Assembly (NCBI GenBank): GCA_905209435.1
Contig: CAJLTE010000030.1
Location: 1-31,847, forward strand
Length of the DNA: 31,847 bases
From: an uncultured Blautia sp.
GTDB lineage: Bacteria; Bacillota_A; Clostridia; Lachnospirales; Lachnospiraceae
Direction: 5' to 3'
The translations under genes and the position numbers were made by a program. Of this stretch, positions 8,280-15,879 are shown piece by piece. The notes beneath the pieces are model-generated. The model saw nothing but the letters and a program-made list of their open reading frames with translations. It was not told the origin of the DNA and did no database searches. Numbering within the stretch: position 1 is the stretch's first letter; the number at the start of each line of letters is the position of its first letter.

Positions 8280-8440
8280 ATATACTAAGTGCATAAAAAT
8301 AATAAAGCCAACATTATTTTTATAAAATTTCTTTTTCATATGTTGATTGCCGGGAAAGGCAATTAACTCTCCTTCCTTTTAAAAAATAAATTTGAACGTA
8401 ATATAAAAAGCATCCGTTTAGCCACCGGATGCTTTTTATA
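8280..8440 (+). ncRNA. Candidate small RNA or rsmA 3' untranslated region
   Basis: From the possible promoter above to the terminator is about 160 bases with no credible gene. It contains a short stem at 8346-8363 (ATTGCC with GGCAAT), then a pyrimidine-rich run (TCTCCTTCCTTTT, about 8368-8380) complementary to Shine-Dalgarno sequences, then the terminator hairpin. Unpaired C/U-rich segments of this kind are used by several Firmicutes regulatory RNAs to block translation starts. The same sequence could simply be the tail of rsmA mRNA. No known RNA family was recognised. Confidence 0.3.
8402..8440 (+). terminator. Intrinsic terminator after rsmA
   Basis: A 15-bp perfect stem: left arm 8402-8416, right arm 8426-8440, nine-base loop. 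The GC-rich core GCATCCG/CGGATGC is flanked by five A and five T, so it can act on both strands. Confidence 0.85.
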
Positions 8441-8495
8441 TTATTTGATGCAGTTACATTGGGGGATAAAGGAATAGCAGATAAGTGATGTTTAT

Positions 8496-8526
8496 TTTAC
8501 AGAAAGCATGGTAGGTATGCTATAAT
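8496..8526 (+). promoter_or_regulatory. Promoter for the secreted small protein
   Basis: Extended -10 TGCTATAAT (TATAAT at 8521-8526) with TTTACA at 8496-8501 and a 19-base spacer. It would give a leader of about 115 bases before the ATG at 8651. Confidence 0.65.
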
Positions 8527-8650
8527 GGGGCCGGTAAATGAGAAATGAGCAGATATGGCCATACAGAAAAAGGAATAGACTGGTGGATATATTATCTGCA
8601 TATGGAAACGGCAGCCACAGGCAGCCTGAGATTATGGAGGAAATACAATT

Positions 8651-9103
8651 ATGATAATAAAGAAATTAGGAGCACTTATTCTTGCGGGAACAATTATGTG
8701 TACAACACCTGCTGTACCTGCAATGGCATCAGATTCATCTACAGCTGTACAGGAAGTTATTACTGATAATGCTATTGATTCACTTGCATCAGATCCTGAT
8801 GCTGTAGTAGATATTATTATGTATGTAAAGGATGCGGTAGATCAGCAGGACATTTCTGATGAGCAGATTAAGTCACTGATTCAGACTGCAGAAAGTACAG
8901 TAGGAGTAAGTCTGACTGATGAGGAAGAGAACAAAGTGGTTAAGATCGTAAAACAGGTCAAAGATACTAATATTGATGAAGAGCAGCTCAGAAGTACTGT
9001 GACAAAGGTTTATGACAAGTTAGAGGAATTAGGCATCGGTAAGGAAGAAGTGAAGGGAATCCTGAATAAGTTGTTTGATTTTGCAAAGAGCTTTTTTAAC
9101 TAA
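8651..9103 (+). CDS. Secreted small helical protein, DUF1002-like
   Basis: A 150-residue protein with a clear Sec signal peptide: two Lys at 4-5, a hydrophobic core, and a predicted signal-peptidase site after Ala-Met-Ala at 24-26. The mature part is acidic and helical, ending in repeats of the kind GVSLTDEEENKVVKIVKQV and GIGKEEVKGILNKL. This resembles the C-terminal part of DUF1002 proteins, although it is shorter than typical members and the link is tentative. The only Cys (17) lies inside the signal peptide and is not in a lipobox. Ribosome site GGAGG (8636-8640) is 10 bases from the ATG. An overlapping frame from 8545 lacks support. Monocistronic with its own promoter; role unknown. Confidence 0.8.
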   Translation: MIIKKLGALILAGTIMCTTPAVPAMASDSSTAVQEVITDNAIDSLASDPDAVVDIIMYVKDAVDQQDISDEQIKSLIQTAESTVGVSLTDEEENKVVKIVKQVKDTNIDEEQLRSTVTKVYDKLEELGIGKEEVKGILNKLFDFAKSFFN

Positions 9104-9456
9104 AAATTATCCGCCCGATGCGGACATATGAACGTAACGGGAGTATACAAGTTATACAACTGACAAATAAGAGAAAACAAAAAATATGTGTTATTTCTCT
9201 AAAAAAAAATAAAAAAAGTAGAATTAATTGTGCAAATGAACGAAAGTTAACTGCGAGTTCATATTTTATTCATAAATGATTGTTATTATATAAACAGTTC
9301 GAAAGAACCTACGAAAGACGTTGTAATGTGTTATCATTACACATAAATTTTTTTCATAATAATAGCCCCGGTAAACCACTGCCGGGGCACTCCTCGTTTT
9401 ATGGGAGATTTTATAAATGAAGGGTTTGGATAGAATTGATTGCTTTTTGATTAGTT
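9104..9456 (+). other. Gene-poor stretch with several small hairpins
   Basis: No established gene. Visible structure on the + strand: TCCGC/GCGGA around 9110-9124; AGAGAAA/TTTCTCT around 9170-9200; ATGAAC/GTTCAT around 9236-9261; GTTC-GAAA-GAAC, a GNRA-type tetraloop, at 9297-9308; TGTAATG (9322-9328) with CATTACA (9335-9341), followed by a T-run that makes it a possible weak terminator; and GCCCCGG (9365-9371) with CCGGGGC (9382-9388). An AT-rich TTATTATATAA near 9282-9293 could be a -10 region. Taken with the terminator at 9457-9492 this may be a structured transcript of about 200 bases. Confidence 0.4.
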
Positions 9457-9593
9457 ATGCCGCAGTAGTTATGATTACTGCGGCATTTTTTTGTCTGTTA
9501 ATTTTCCATATTTCTGGATTTCGTTATTTAGTTCTTCCATGCGGGCATCCAGCTCCGCTACGTACCTGGCACATTCTCTTAATTCCTTTGTGA
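9417..9593 (+). CDS. Possible small membrane peptide, antisense to the alarmone synthetase 3' end
   Basis: A 58-codon frame begins with ATG 9417, nine bases after GGGAG (9403-9407). It encodes a hydrophobic stretch at residues about 10-31 (FLISYAAVVMITAAFF, then CLLIFHI) that could span a membrane. It resembles small type I toxin-like or membrane peptides only in general character. Against it: from 9475 on the frame lies opposite the synthetase gene, and the terminator hairpin plus T-run at 9457-9492 would stop a transcript inside the frame. No homologue was recognised. Confidence 0.2.
   Translation: MKGLDRIDCFLISYAAVVMITAAFFCLLIFHISGFRYLVLPCGHPAPLRTWHILLIPL
9457..9492 (+). terminator. Intrinsic terminator on the + strand, overlapping the synthetase 3' end
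   Basis: ATGCCGCAGTA (9457-9467), an eight-base loop, TACTGCGGCAT (9476-9486), then a T-run to 9492. The T-run is on the + strand only, so it ends rightward transcripts. On the minus strand the synthetase stop codon and its last codons form part of the hairpin. Confidence 0.75.
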
Positions 9594-10140
9594 TGTAATC
9601 AGGTCCGTCACCTTCGAATTTATAATGCATTTTATGTTCCAGTGTTGCCCAGAAATCCTGTGCAACAGTGCGGATCTGTATTTCTACTTTTGTATCAATA
9701 ATACTGTCTGAAAGAAAAACAGGTGTGGTGACCAGCATATGGTAACTTCGATAACCGCTCTTTTTCGGATTCTTCATGTAATCACGTCTGGCAAGGATTG
9801 TCAGATCATTCTGTTTGGAAAGCATATCTGCTATCAGATAAATATCAGAAGTAAAAGAGCAGCTGATACGGATACCAGCGATATCATTGACGTAACGGAC
9901 CATATTTTCAATGCTGGATTCATAACCATGTCGTTTTAATTTCTTTACGATACTTTCAGGAGTTTTAATTCTGGATTTCACGTGCTCGATGGGATTGTAT
10001 TTATGTCGGTGCTGAAATTCATCGTTTAAAATATCAATCTTAGTTCTTACCTGTTTCAGGGCAGACTTATATACAAAAATGACAGTTTCCCAGTCATTCA
10101 GTTCTTTAAAGTCCCTCAGCGGGACGGAATCATAATTCAT
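9475..10140 (-). CDS. relP: Small alarmone synthetase (RelP/YwaC-like (p)ppGpp synthetase)
   Basis: It transfers pyrophosphate from ATP to GDP or GTP, making the stringent-response alarmone. The 221-residue protein has only the synthetase domain; the hydrolase, TGS and ACT domains of full-length Rel are absent. Visible motifs: NPIEHVKSRIKTPESIVKKL, DIAGIRISCSFTSDI, DYMKNPKKSGYRSYH (nucleotide binding), VEIQIRT and DFWATLEHKMHYK. The N-terminal ELNDWETVIFVYKSAL and the NPIEH motif look closer, from memory, to YwaC (RelP) than to YjbM (RelQ). ATG at the complement of 10140-10138 with an AAAGGA site. It is the only full gene on the minus strand and is divergent from the S1-domain gene. Confidence 0.9.
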   Translation of the reverse strand: MNYDSVPLRDFKELNDWETVIFVYKSALKQVRTKIDILNDEFQHRHKYNPIEHVKSRIKTPESIVKKLKRHGYESSIENMVRYVNDIAGIRISCSFTSDIYLIADMLSKQNDLTILARRDYMKNPKKSGYRSYHMLVTTPVFLSDSIIDTKVEIQIRTVAQDFWATLEHKMHYKFEGDGPDYITKELRECARYVAELDARMEELNNEIQKYGKLTDKKMPQ

Positions 10141-10204
10141 GTATAAATATCCTTTCAGCTATGCTTTGTAATGCATAGAGTTGTTCTTGGTGAATAATAA
10201 CATT

Positions 10205-10235
10205 ATTATAACATATAATTATCAGTTTGTGTAAA
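10205..10235 (-). promoter_or_regulatory. Promoter of the alarmone synthetase gene
   Basis: On the minus strand, TATAAT (complement of 10205-10210) with TTTACA (complement of 10230-10235) and a 19-base spacer. It is back to back with the S1-gene promoter at 10304-10309. Confidence 0.5.
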
Positions 10236-10300
10236 TATCCATTTGTAAAATTGGGTTACTGTTTACCTGTAATTTCGGATTTCCATTATTGGAGCTATTG

Positions 10301-10309
10301 TGCTATAAT
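10301..10309 (+). promoter_or_regulatory. Extended -10 promoter for the S1-domain gene
   Basis: TGCTATAAT with a preceding TG. No good -35 element is seen 17 bases upstream (TTCCAT at 10281-10286), which fits an extended -10 promoter. Leader of about 45 bases. Confidence 0.65.
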
Positions 10310-10361
10310 GTTTGCAAAAAGTTGGCATTATATAAAAAATCCAGGCAAAGGAGATCTGATA

Positions 10362-11267
10362 ATGGCTGAATCAATGAAAGATTACGAAAAAGAGTTAGAG
10401 GCTTCTTTTAAGAAAATTGAAGAGGGCGATATTCTTACAGGAACTGTAATCAGTGTAGATGAGAAAGAGGTTGTGATCGACCTTAAATATTATGCAGAGG
10501 GAATCATTCCCGCAGAGGACTACAGCAGAGAACCGGGATTTTCATTAAAGGAAGAAGTACATGTGGGAGATGAGGTTTCTGCAACTGTTGTGAAAAAAGA
10601 CGATGGAAACGGAAATATTCTCCTGTCCAGAGTAGAAGCGGCAGATGTGCTTGCATGGGACAAATTAAAAGAGTTAAAGGATTCGGGAGAAGTTCTTGAT
10701 GTAGTAGTAAAAGGAATTGTGAACGGCGGTGTGATCGCCTATGTAGAAGGCGTACGCGGATTTATTCCTGCATCCAAGCTTGCATTAAGCTATGTAGAGG
10801 ATACAAATGAATACCTGAATAAACCAATCCAGGTTCAGGTTTTTGACATTGATAAAGAAAAAGGAAGATTAATTCTTTCAGCAAAGGAAATATTAAGAGA
10901 GAAAGCAGAAGAGGAGAGAAAGGCAAAAATTTCCAATGTGCAGGTGGGTCTGGTAACAGAAGGCGTCGTTGAAAGCCTGCAGCCATATGGTGCGTTCGTA
11001 AACCTTGGAAATGGTTTATCAGGACTTGTACACATTTCTCAGATCTGCGAGAAGAGAATCAAGAAACCATCGGAAGTTCTGGCAGTGGGTGATAAAGTAA
11101 AAGTCAAAGTAACTGCAGTTAAAGATGGAAAATTGAGCCTGAGCATCAAAGAAGCAACAGATATGATGGCGAAAGAAATTGAAGAAGAAGTGTTTGAGCT
11201 TCCGGATTCTAAAGAAGAAGCGTCCACTTCTCTTGGTGCACTTTTTGCAAACATAAAATTAGATTAG
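10362..11267 (+). CDS. RNA-binding protein with three S1 domains (RpsA/YpfD-like)
   Basis: A 301-residue protein made of three S1 OB-fold RNA-binding repeats: about 18-90 (GDILTGTVISVDEKEVVIDL), 103-178 (GIVNGGVIAYVEGVRGFIPA) and 190-265 (GLVTEGVVESLQPYGAFVNL). Firmicutes proteins of this type are annotated as ribosomal protein S1 but are shorter than the six-domain E. coli S1, and their part in translation initiation is less certain. Start ATG 10362 is preferred because AAAGGAGAT lies about eight bases upstream; the open frame extends to 10227, before the promoter, so the longer form cannot be made from that promoter. Acidic tail. The CBS pyrophosphatase gene follows 21 bases later. Confidence 0.9.
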   Translation: MAESMKDYEKELEASFKKIEEGDILTGTVISVDEKEVVIDLKYYAEGIIPAEDYSREPGFSLKEEVHVGDEVSATVVKKDDGNGNILLSRVEAADVLAWDKLKELKDSGEVLDVVVKGIVNGGVIAYVEGVRGFIPASKLALSYVEDTNEYLNKPIQVQVFDIDKEKGRLILSAKEILREKAEEERKAKISNVQVGLVTEGVVESLQPYGAFVNLGNGLSGLVHISQICEKRIKKPSEVLAVGDKVKVKVTAVKDGKLSLSIKEATDMMAKEIEEEVFELPDSKEEASTSLGALFANIKLD

Positions 11268-11288
11268 TAGATTGAGGTTAAATTCTGT

Positions 11289-12959
11289 ATGAAAAATCAG
11301 GAGAAAATATTTGTAATAGGCCATAAGAATCCTGACACGGATTCTATTTGTTCAGCAATTGCCTATGCGGACATAAAGAACAGAACTTCTCAGAAGGTAA
11401 AATATGTTCCGAAACGTGCAGGACAGATTAACGAAGAAACCGAATATGTATTAAACCGTTTCGGCATGCAGCCACCGGGATATCTGTCTAATATCGGAAC
11501 ACAGGTAAAGGATATGGATATCCGTGTAAGCCCGGATGCAGACAAGAGTATATCGTTGAAAAATGCATGGGATCTTATGATGGAGAAGAGTATTGTTTCG
11601 CTTCCGATCAAGGATAAGGAAGGGCAGCTTGAGGGACTGATCACAATTGGAGATATTGCTAAGACCTATATGGATACAACAGACAGTTATCTTCTTTCCA
11701 GAGCAAAAACACAGTATAAAAGAATTGCTGAAACTATTGCCGGTACAGTAATAGAGGGAAATGAGCATGGATATTTTACAAAGGGAAAGGTTCTGGTAGG
11801 AACTGCAAATCCGGAAATGCTTAAAGCTTATATTGAGGAGGATGATCTGATCATCATGGGAGACAGAGAAGAGGATCACCTTCAGGCAATTGCTCAAAAT
11901 GTAAGCTGTATTATTGTTGGTATGGGAATAGAAGTAAGTGAGAAAGTCATAAAGCTTGCGCATGAAAAGGAAATTGCTATCATTATGTCTCCATATGATA
12001 CCTTTACTATTGCACGATTGATCAATCAGAGTATTCCTGTAAGATACATTATGAAAACCGATAATCTGGTTACATTTAGTACAGAGGATTTTACTGATGA
12101 CATTCAGAATGAGATGATTAAACATCGTCATCGTGCATTCCCTGTAATTAATAAAAAGGGAAAATGTATCGGAACTATTTCAAGAAGAAACTTTCTGGAT
12201 ATGCACAAGAAGAAAGTTGCGCTTGTGGACCATAATGAGAAAGACCAGGCGGTAGATAATATTGATAAAGCTGAGATTGTGGAGATTATTGATCATCATA
12301 AACTTGGTTCACTGGAAACTATGGCTCCGATTTCATTCAGAAATCAGCCGGTTGGATGTACCGCAACAATTCTGTATGAAATGTACGGTGAGCAGAAACT
12401 GGAGATTTCACCAAACATTGCAGGTCTTCTCTGTGCTGCGATTATTTCAGATACACTGATGTTCCGTTCACCGACCTGTACATTATCTGATAAAATGGCA
12501 GCAGGAGCTCTGGCACTGATCGCCGGAATTAATATTGAGCAGTTTGCCAGAGAGATGTTTAAGGCCGGAAGTAATCTTAAAGATAAATCACCGGAAGAAA
12601 TCTTCTATCAGGATTATAAGAAATTTATTGCAGAGGATGATATTAACTTTGGGGTTGGACAGATCAGTTCTATGGACAGTGATGAACTGGTAGAAATCAA
12701 AGAACGTCTGGTTCCGTTTATGGTCAGCGAGTGCGGGCGTCATGGAGTTACCCGCGTATTCTTTATGCTTACTAACATTATTGAAGAATCTACAGAACTT
12801 CTTTATTATGGTGAGGGAAGCGAAGAAATGGCCAGCATTGCATTTCATATGGAACCTAAAGACGGAGTGTTTGACCTGAAAGGTGTAGTTTCACGTAAGA
12901 AACAGTTGATACCTGCACTTATGGAAGCGGCTCAGGCAGGACAGAATGATTATAATTAA
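11289..12959 (+). CDS. Manganese-dependent inorganic pyrophosphatase with CBS and DRTGG domains
   Basis: Family II pyrophosphatase, splitting PPi to two phosphates and so driving nucleic acid and aminoacyl-tRNA synthesis. The 556-residue protein has the split layout of CBS-PPases: N-terminal DHH motif GHKNPDTDS with metal ligands H12, D16 and D18; a first CBS about 65-125; a DRTGG domain about 130-245; a second CBS about 250-305; then DHN (314-316) and DHH (335-337); and a DHHA2 domain to the end. In characterised CBS-PPases adenine nucleotides regulate activity through the CBS pair, and DRTGG-containing ones also bind diadenosine polyphosphates. GAGG lies about 12 bases before the ATG. Likely cotranscribed with the S1 gene and the flavin reductase-like gene. 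Confidence 0.93.
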   Translation: MKNQEKIFVIGHKNPDTDSICSAIAYADIKNRTSQKVKYVPKRAGQINEETEYVLNRFGMQPPGYLSNIGTQVKDMDIRVSPDADKSISLKNAWDLMMEKSIVSLPIKDKEGQLEGLITIGDIAKTYMDTTDSYLLSRAKTQYKRIAETIAGTVIEGNEHGYFTKGKVLVGTANPEMLKAYIEEDDLIIMGDREEDHLQAIAQNVSCIIVGMGIEVSEKVIKLAHEKEIAIIMSPYDTFTIARLINQSIPVRYIMKTDNLVTFSTEDFTDDIQNEMIKHRHRAFPVINKKGKCIGTISRRNFLDMHKKKVALVDHNEKDQAVDNIDKAEIVEIIDHHKLGSLETMAPISFRNQPVGCTATILYEMYGEQKLEISPNIAGLLCAAIISDTLMFRSPTCTLSDKMAAGALALIAGINIEQFAREMFKAGSNLKDKSPEEIFYQDYKKFIAEDDINFGVGQISSMDSDELVEIKERLVPFMVSECGRHGVTRVFFMLTNIIEESTELLYYGEGSEEMASIAFHMEPKDGVFDLKGVVSRKKQLIPALMEAAQAGQNDYN

Positions 12960-12976
12960 ATCGAGGACAGAGTAAA

Positions 12977-13567
12977 ATGGCAAAAGAAACCTGGAAAGCA
13001 GGAAATATGTTATATCCGCTTCCGGCAGTTATGGTAAGCGTTTCTGACGGTGAAGGCAATGACAATATTATTACAGTTGCATGGGCAGGTACGGTATGTA
13101 CAAATCCGCCAATGGTTTCCATTTCTGTGCGGCCATCCCGTTTTTCCTATGATATGATCAGGAAGACTGGGGAATTTGTAATAAACCTTACAACAGAAAA
13201 GCTTGCGTATGCGACTGATTACTGCGGAGTACGTTCCGGACGTGATGTTGATAAATTCAAAGAAATGAAACTTACAAAAGAGAAAGCAGATTTTGTCAAA
13301 GCACCGATGATCGCAGAGTCTCCGGTAAGTATTGAGTGCAGAGTGAAGCAGGTTTTGGAATTAGGTTCCCATCATATGTTTGTGGCAGATGTACTTGCAG
13401 TTCATGCTGATCAGCAGTATATGGATGAGAAGAAGAAATTTCATCTCAATGATGCGAAACCATTGGTATATTCCCACGGTGAATATCTTGGAATTGGTAA
13501 GAAGCTGGGAACTTTTGGCTACAGTGTAAAAAAGAAGAAAAAAGCTTCCGGAAAAAGAGGCAAGTGA
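12977..13567 (+). CDS. Flavin reductase-like FMN-binding split-barrel protein
   Basis: A 196-residue protein of the flavin reductase domain family (flavoredoxin-like). Recognisable parts are the opening YPLPAVMVSVSD, then NIITVAWAGTVCTNPPMVSISV near residues 31-52, which forms the FMN phosphate-binding strand and loop, and GEFVINLTTE. Family members bind FMN and shuttle electrons, but the substrate is not predictable. The tail is very basic (KKKKKASGKRGK), which is unusual and might bind nucleic acid or be disordered. GAGGACAGAG precedes the ATG. 17 bases after the pyrophosphatase gene, probably the same operon. Confidence 0.85.
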   Translation: MAKETWKAGNMLYPLPAVMVSVSDGEGNDNIITVAWAGTVCTNPPMVSISVRPSRFSYDMIRKTGEFVINLTTEKLAYATDYCGVRSGRDVDKFKEMKLTKEKADFVKAPMIAESPVSIECRVKQVLELGSHHMFVADVLAVHADQQYMDEKKKFHLNDAKPLVYSHGEYLGIGKKLGTFGYSVKKKKKASGKRGK

Positions 13568-13625
13568 GCAGCAACATGCAAATTGCAGGCACAGATAATG
13601 TGTGATAAAATGAAAGGACATAGAC

Positions 13626-14138
13626 ATGAATAATGTGACATTAATTGGAATGCCCGGTTCAGGGAAAAGTACGATAGGAGTTATCCTTGCAAAAGCTTTA
13701 AGATATGAGTTCCTTGATTCTGATCTTTTGATACAGAAACAGGAGAAAAGAAAACTTTCCGAAATCATAGAGCAGGACGGGCCGGAACGTTTTAAGGAAA
13801 TTGAGAACCGTGTCAATGCAGATATTCATGTAACAGATACGGTCATTGCGCCAGGCGGCAGTGTTATTTACTGCGAAGAGGCGATGGAGCATCTGAAGTC
13901 CATTGGAAAAGTTGTGTATCTCAAATTATCTCTGGAATCTTTATCCAAAAGACTTGGCAATCTGAAAGGCCGCGGAGTTCTGCTCAAGGAAGGACAGAGC
14001 CTGAAAGATCTTTATGAAGAACGAGTACCTTTATATGAAAAATATGCAGATATTACCATTGATGAAGAGGGGAAAGATTTGGATGAAAGTCTCAGAGCAA
14101 TTCTGGAGATAATACATACCAGAGAGCAGGGAAAATGA
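13626..14138 (+). CDS. Shikimate kinase family protein (AroK-like)
   Basis: A 170-residue P-loop kinase of the family that phosphorylates shikimate in aromatic amino acid synthesis. P-loop GMPGSGKST at 8-16 is intact, as is DSD at 31-33, the pair that contacts shikimate and Mg. Two substrate-site positions deviate: the Arg of the F-R-x-x-E motif is Lys57, and the GGG motif reads GGS (77-79). The lid Arg (GRGVLL) and the late Arg in ERVPLYEKYAD are present. It may still be a shikimate kinase, or a relative with altered substrate. AAAGGA is seven bases before the ATG. It sits among unrelated genes and not in an aro cluster. Confidence 0.8.
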   Translation: MNNVTLIGMPGSGKSTIGVILAKALRYEFLDSDLLIQKQEKRKLSEIIEQDGPERFKEIENRVNADIHVTDTVIAPGGSVIYCEEAMEHLKSIGKVVYLKLSLESLSKRLGNLKGRGVLLKEGQSLKDLYEERVPLYEKYADITIDEEGKDLDESLRAILEIIHTREQGK

Positions 14139-14179
14139 TTATTACAGGTCAGGGAATGGACCGTGGTAAATAATTTTTG

Positions 14180-14207
14180 TTTACAAATGACAAATATATG
14201 CTATAAT
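14180..14207 (+). promoter_or_regulatory. Promoter for murA
   Basis: TTTACA (14180-14185), a 16-base spacer and the extended -10 TGCTATAAT (TATAAT 14202-14207). Transcription from about 14214 gives a leader of roughly 155 bases containing a 6-bp hairpin ACCGGA/TCCGGT at 14296-14310. Confidence 0.75.
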
Positions 14208-14370
14208 ATACAACTGACTTTGAAATAAGATGATCATTTAGTATAATCATATATTCATTTGAAATGTGAGGTACGCCTTAGAAAATACGCAAAAAACCGG
14301 ATTTTCCGGTGTTCTGCAAAGGATGTACTTTAATTCTGCGCATGGAGTGAAAATAAATAAGAGGTGTGAT

Positions 14371-15663
14371 ATGGAACAGTATGTTATAAAAGGAGGCAAC
14401 CCTTTAGTCGGTGAAGTTGAGATTGCCGGTGCCAAGAATGCGGCACTTGCTATTCTTGCAGCAGCCATAATGACTGATGAGACGATTCTGATAGAGAATT
14501 TGCCGGATGTAAGGGATATCAATGTATTGCTTGAAGCGATCGCTGGTATTGGAGCACAGGTAGACCGTATTGATAAATCTACTGTGAAGATTAACGGATC
14601 TACAATTGGAGATGTAAGTGTTGATTATGAATATATCAAGAAGATCAGAGCTTCCTACTATCTGCTGGGAGCACTTCTTGGTAAGTATAAACATGCAGAG
14701 GTACCGCTTCCAGGTGGATGCAACATCGGAAGCCGTCCGATCGACCAGCATCTGAAGGGATTCAGAGCGCTTGGTGCAGATGTAGATATCATGCATGGAG
14801 CAATTGTTGCGAAAGCAGATGAACTTCATGGAAGCCATATTTTCCTTGACGTTGTTTCTGTAGGTGCAACGATCAATATTATGATGGCAGCCTCATTGGC
14901 TCCGGGACGTACTATTTTGGAAAATGCCGCAAGAGAACCGCATGTAGTTGACGTTGCCAACTTCCTGAACAGTATGGGGGCAAATATTAAAGGTGCAGGT
15001 ACAGATGTGATCCGTATTAAAGGTGTGGAGAAGCTCCACCGTACAGAGTATTCTATTATTCCGGATCAGATCGAGGCAGGTACATTTATGTTTGCTGCGG
15101 CAGCAACAGGCGGAGATGTAACAGTTAAGAATGTAATTCCGAAGCATCTGGAAGCAACTACGGCTAAACTTGAAGAAATTGGATGTGAGGTTGAGGAATT
15201 TGATGATGCAGTTCGTGTACGTGCACCAAAGAGACTTCACCGTACTCATGTAAAGACTCTTCCATATCCCGGATATCCTACAGATATGCAGCCACAGATT
15301 GCTGTAACTCTGGCACTTGCAGAGGGAACCAGTATTGTAACAGAGAGTATTTTTGAGAACAGATTCAAGTATGCGGACGAACTTTCACGTATGGGAGCAA
15401 ACATCAAAGTTGAGGGAAATTCAGCAATTATTGATGGTGTGAAGAAGCTTACAGGTGCGAGAGTAAGTGCACCGGATCTGCGTGCAGGTGCAGCCCTGGT
15501 GATCGCAGGTCTTGCAGCAGATGGAATCACAGTTGTTGATGATATCGTATATATCCAGAGAGGATACGAGAATTTTGAAGATAAGCTGAGATCTCTCGGT
15601 GCTGAGATTGAGAGAGTATCCAATGAGAAAGAAATCCAGAAATTCCGTCTCAGGGTGGGATGA
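14371..15663 (+). CDS. murA: UDP-N-acetylglucosamine 1-carboxyvinyltransferase MurA
   Basis: MurA transfers enolpyruvate from PEP to UDP-GlcNAc, the first committed step of peptidoglycan synthesis, in the cytoplasm. The 430-residue protein has normal length. It shows the N-terminal EIAGAKNAALAILAAA with the conserved Lys-Asn, the catalytic loop PGGCNIGSRPIDQH with Cys117 (the fosfomycin target), and PTDMQPQ in the second half. Start 14371 is chosen because GAGGTG (14361-14366) precedes it and MEQYVIKGGN is the normal N terminus. The frame stays open back to a GTG at 14266 without a ribosome site. Firmicutes often have two MurA copies; which this is cannot be told here. Confidence 0.96.
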   Translation: MEQYVIKGGNPLVGEVEIAGAKNAALAILAAAIMTDETILIENLPDVRDINVLLEAIAGIGAQVDRIDKSTVKINGSTIGDVSVDYEYIKKIRASYYLLGALLGKYKHAEVPLPGGCNIGSRPIDQHLKGFRALGADVDIMHGAIVAKADELHGSHIFLDVVSVGATINIMMAASLAPGRTILENAAREPHVVDVANFLNSMGANIKGAGTDVIRIKGVEKLHRTEYSIIPDQIEAGTFMFAAAATGGDVTVKNVIPKHLEATTAKLEEIGCEVEEFDDAVRVRAPKRLHRTHVKTLPYPGYPTDMQPQIAVTLALAEGTSIVTESIFENRFKYADELSRMGANIKVEGNSAIIDGVKKLTGARVSAPDLRAGAALVIAGLAADGITVVDDIVYIQRGYENFEDKLRSLGAEIERVSNEKEIQKFRLRVG

Positions 15664-15684
15664 TAAAAAATACCAAAAAATTAC

Positions 15685-15713
15685 TTGACATTTGTAAGAG
15701 TTAAGTATATTGT
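15685..15713 (+). promoter_or_regulatory. Promoter for the SAM riboswitch and metK
   Basis: TTGACA (15685-15690), a 17-base spacer, then TATTGT (15708-15713); TATATT at 15706-15711 with a 15-base spacer is an alternative -10. It lies just after the murA stop. Confidence 0.7.
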
Positions 15714-15760
15714 ATGGTATGCAGCAATCTTAATTAATGCAAGTTAATAATTAGTAATAG

Positions 15761-15864
15761 CCTTTTATTCAGAGTGGTGGAGATACAAAGGATCTGCGAA
15801 GCCACGGCAACCCCTGTTTACGGAGGAAGGTGCCAACCTGAGCGAGTGATCGAACAATAAGAGG
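15761..15864 (+). promoter_or_regulatory. SAM-I (S-box) riboswitch
   Basis: All core blocks are present in order: AGAGTGGTGGAG at 15770-15781, GAAGCCACGGCAACC around 15798-15812, GGAAGGTGCCAACCTGAG around 15825-15842, and the closing P1 stem, CCTTTTATT (15761-15769) with AATAAGAGG (15856-15864, one G-T pair). SAM binding stabilises P1 and lets the following terminator form, so metK is off when SAM is plentiful. This is direct product feedback on SAM synthetase. Confidence 0.95.
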
Positions 15865-15879
15865 ATTGTTTAGATAATC

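Noticed and set aside
8545..8766. 73-codon frame overlapping the start of the secreted protein gene
   Set aside because: It overlaps the better-supported gene in another frame, and its residue make-up (many Tyr, Cys and Trp) is not protein-like.
10227..10361. 45-codon N-terminal extension of the S1-domain protein
   Set aside because: It would begin upstream of the extended -10 promoter at 10301-10309, and a good ribosome site precedes the ATG at 10362.
13583..13611. TTGCAG-17-TGATAAAAT promoter-like sequence before the shikimate kinase gene
   Set aside because: Transcription would start at about 13618, on or after the ribosome site AAAGGA (13613-13618), so it could not serve that gene.
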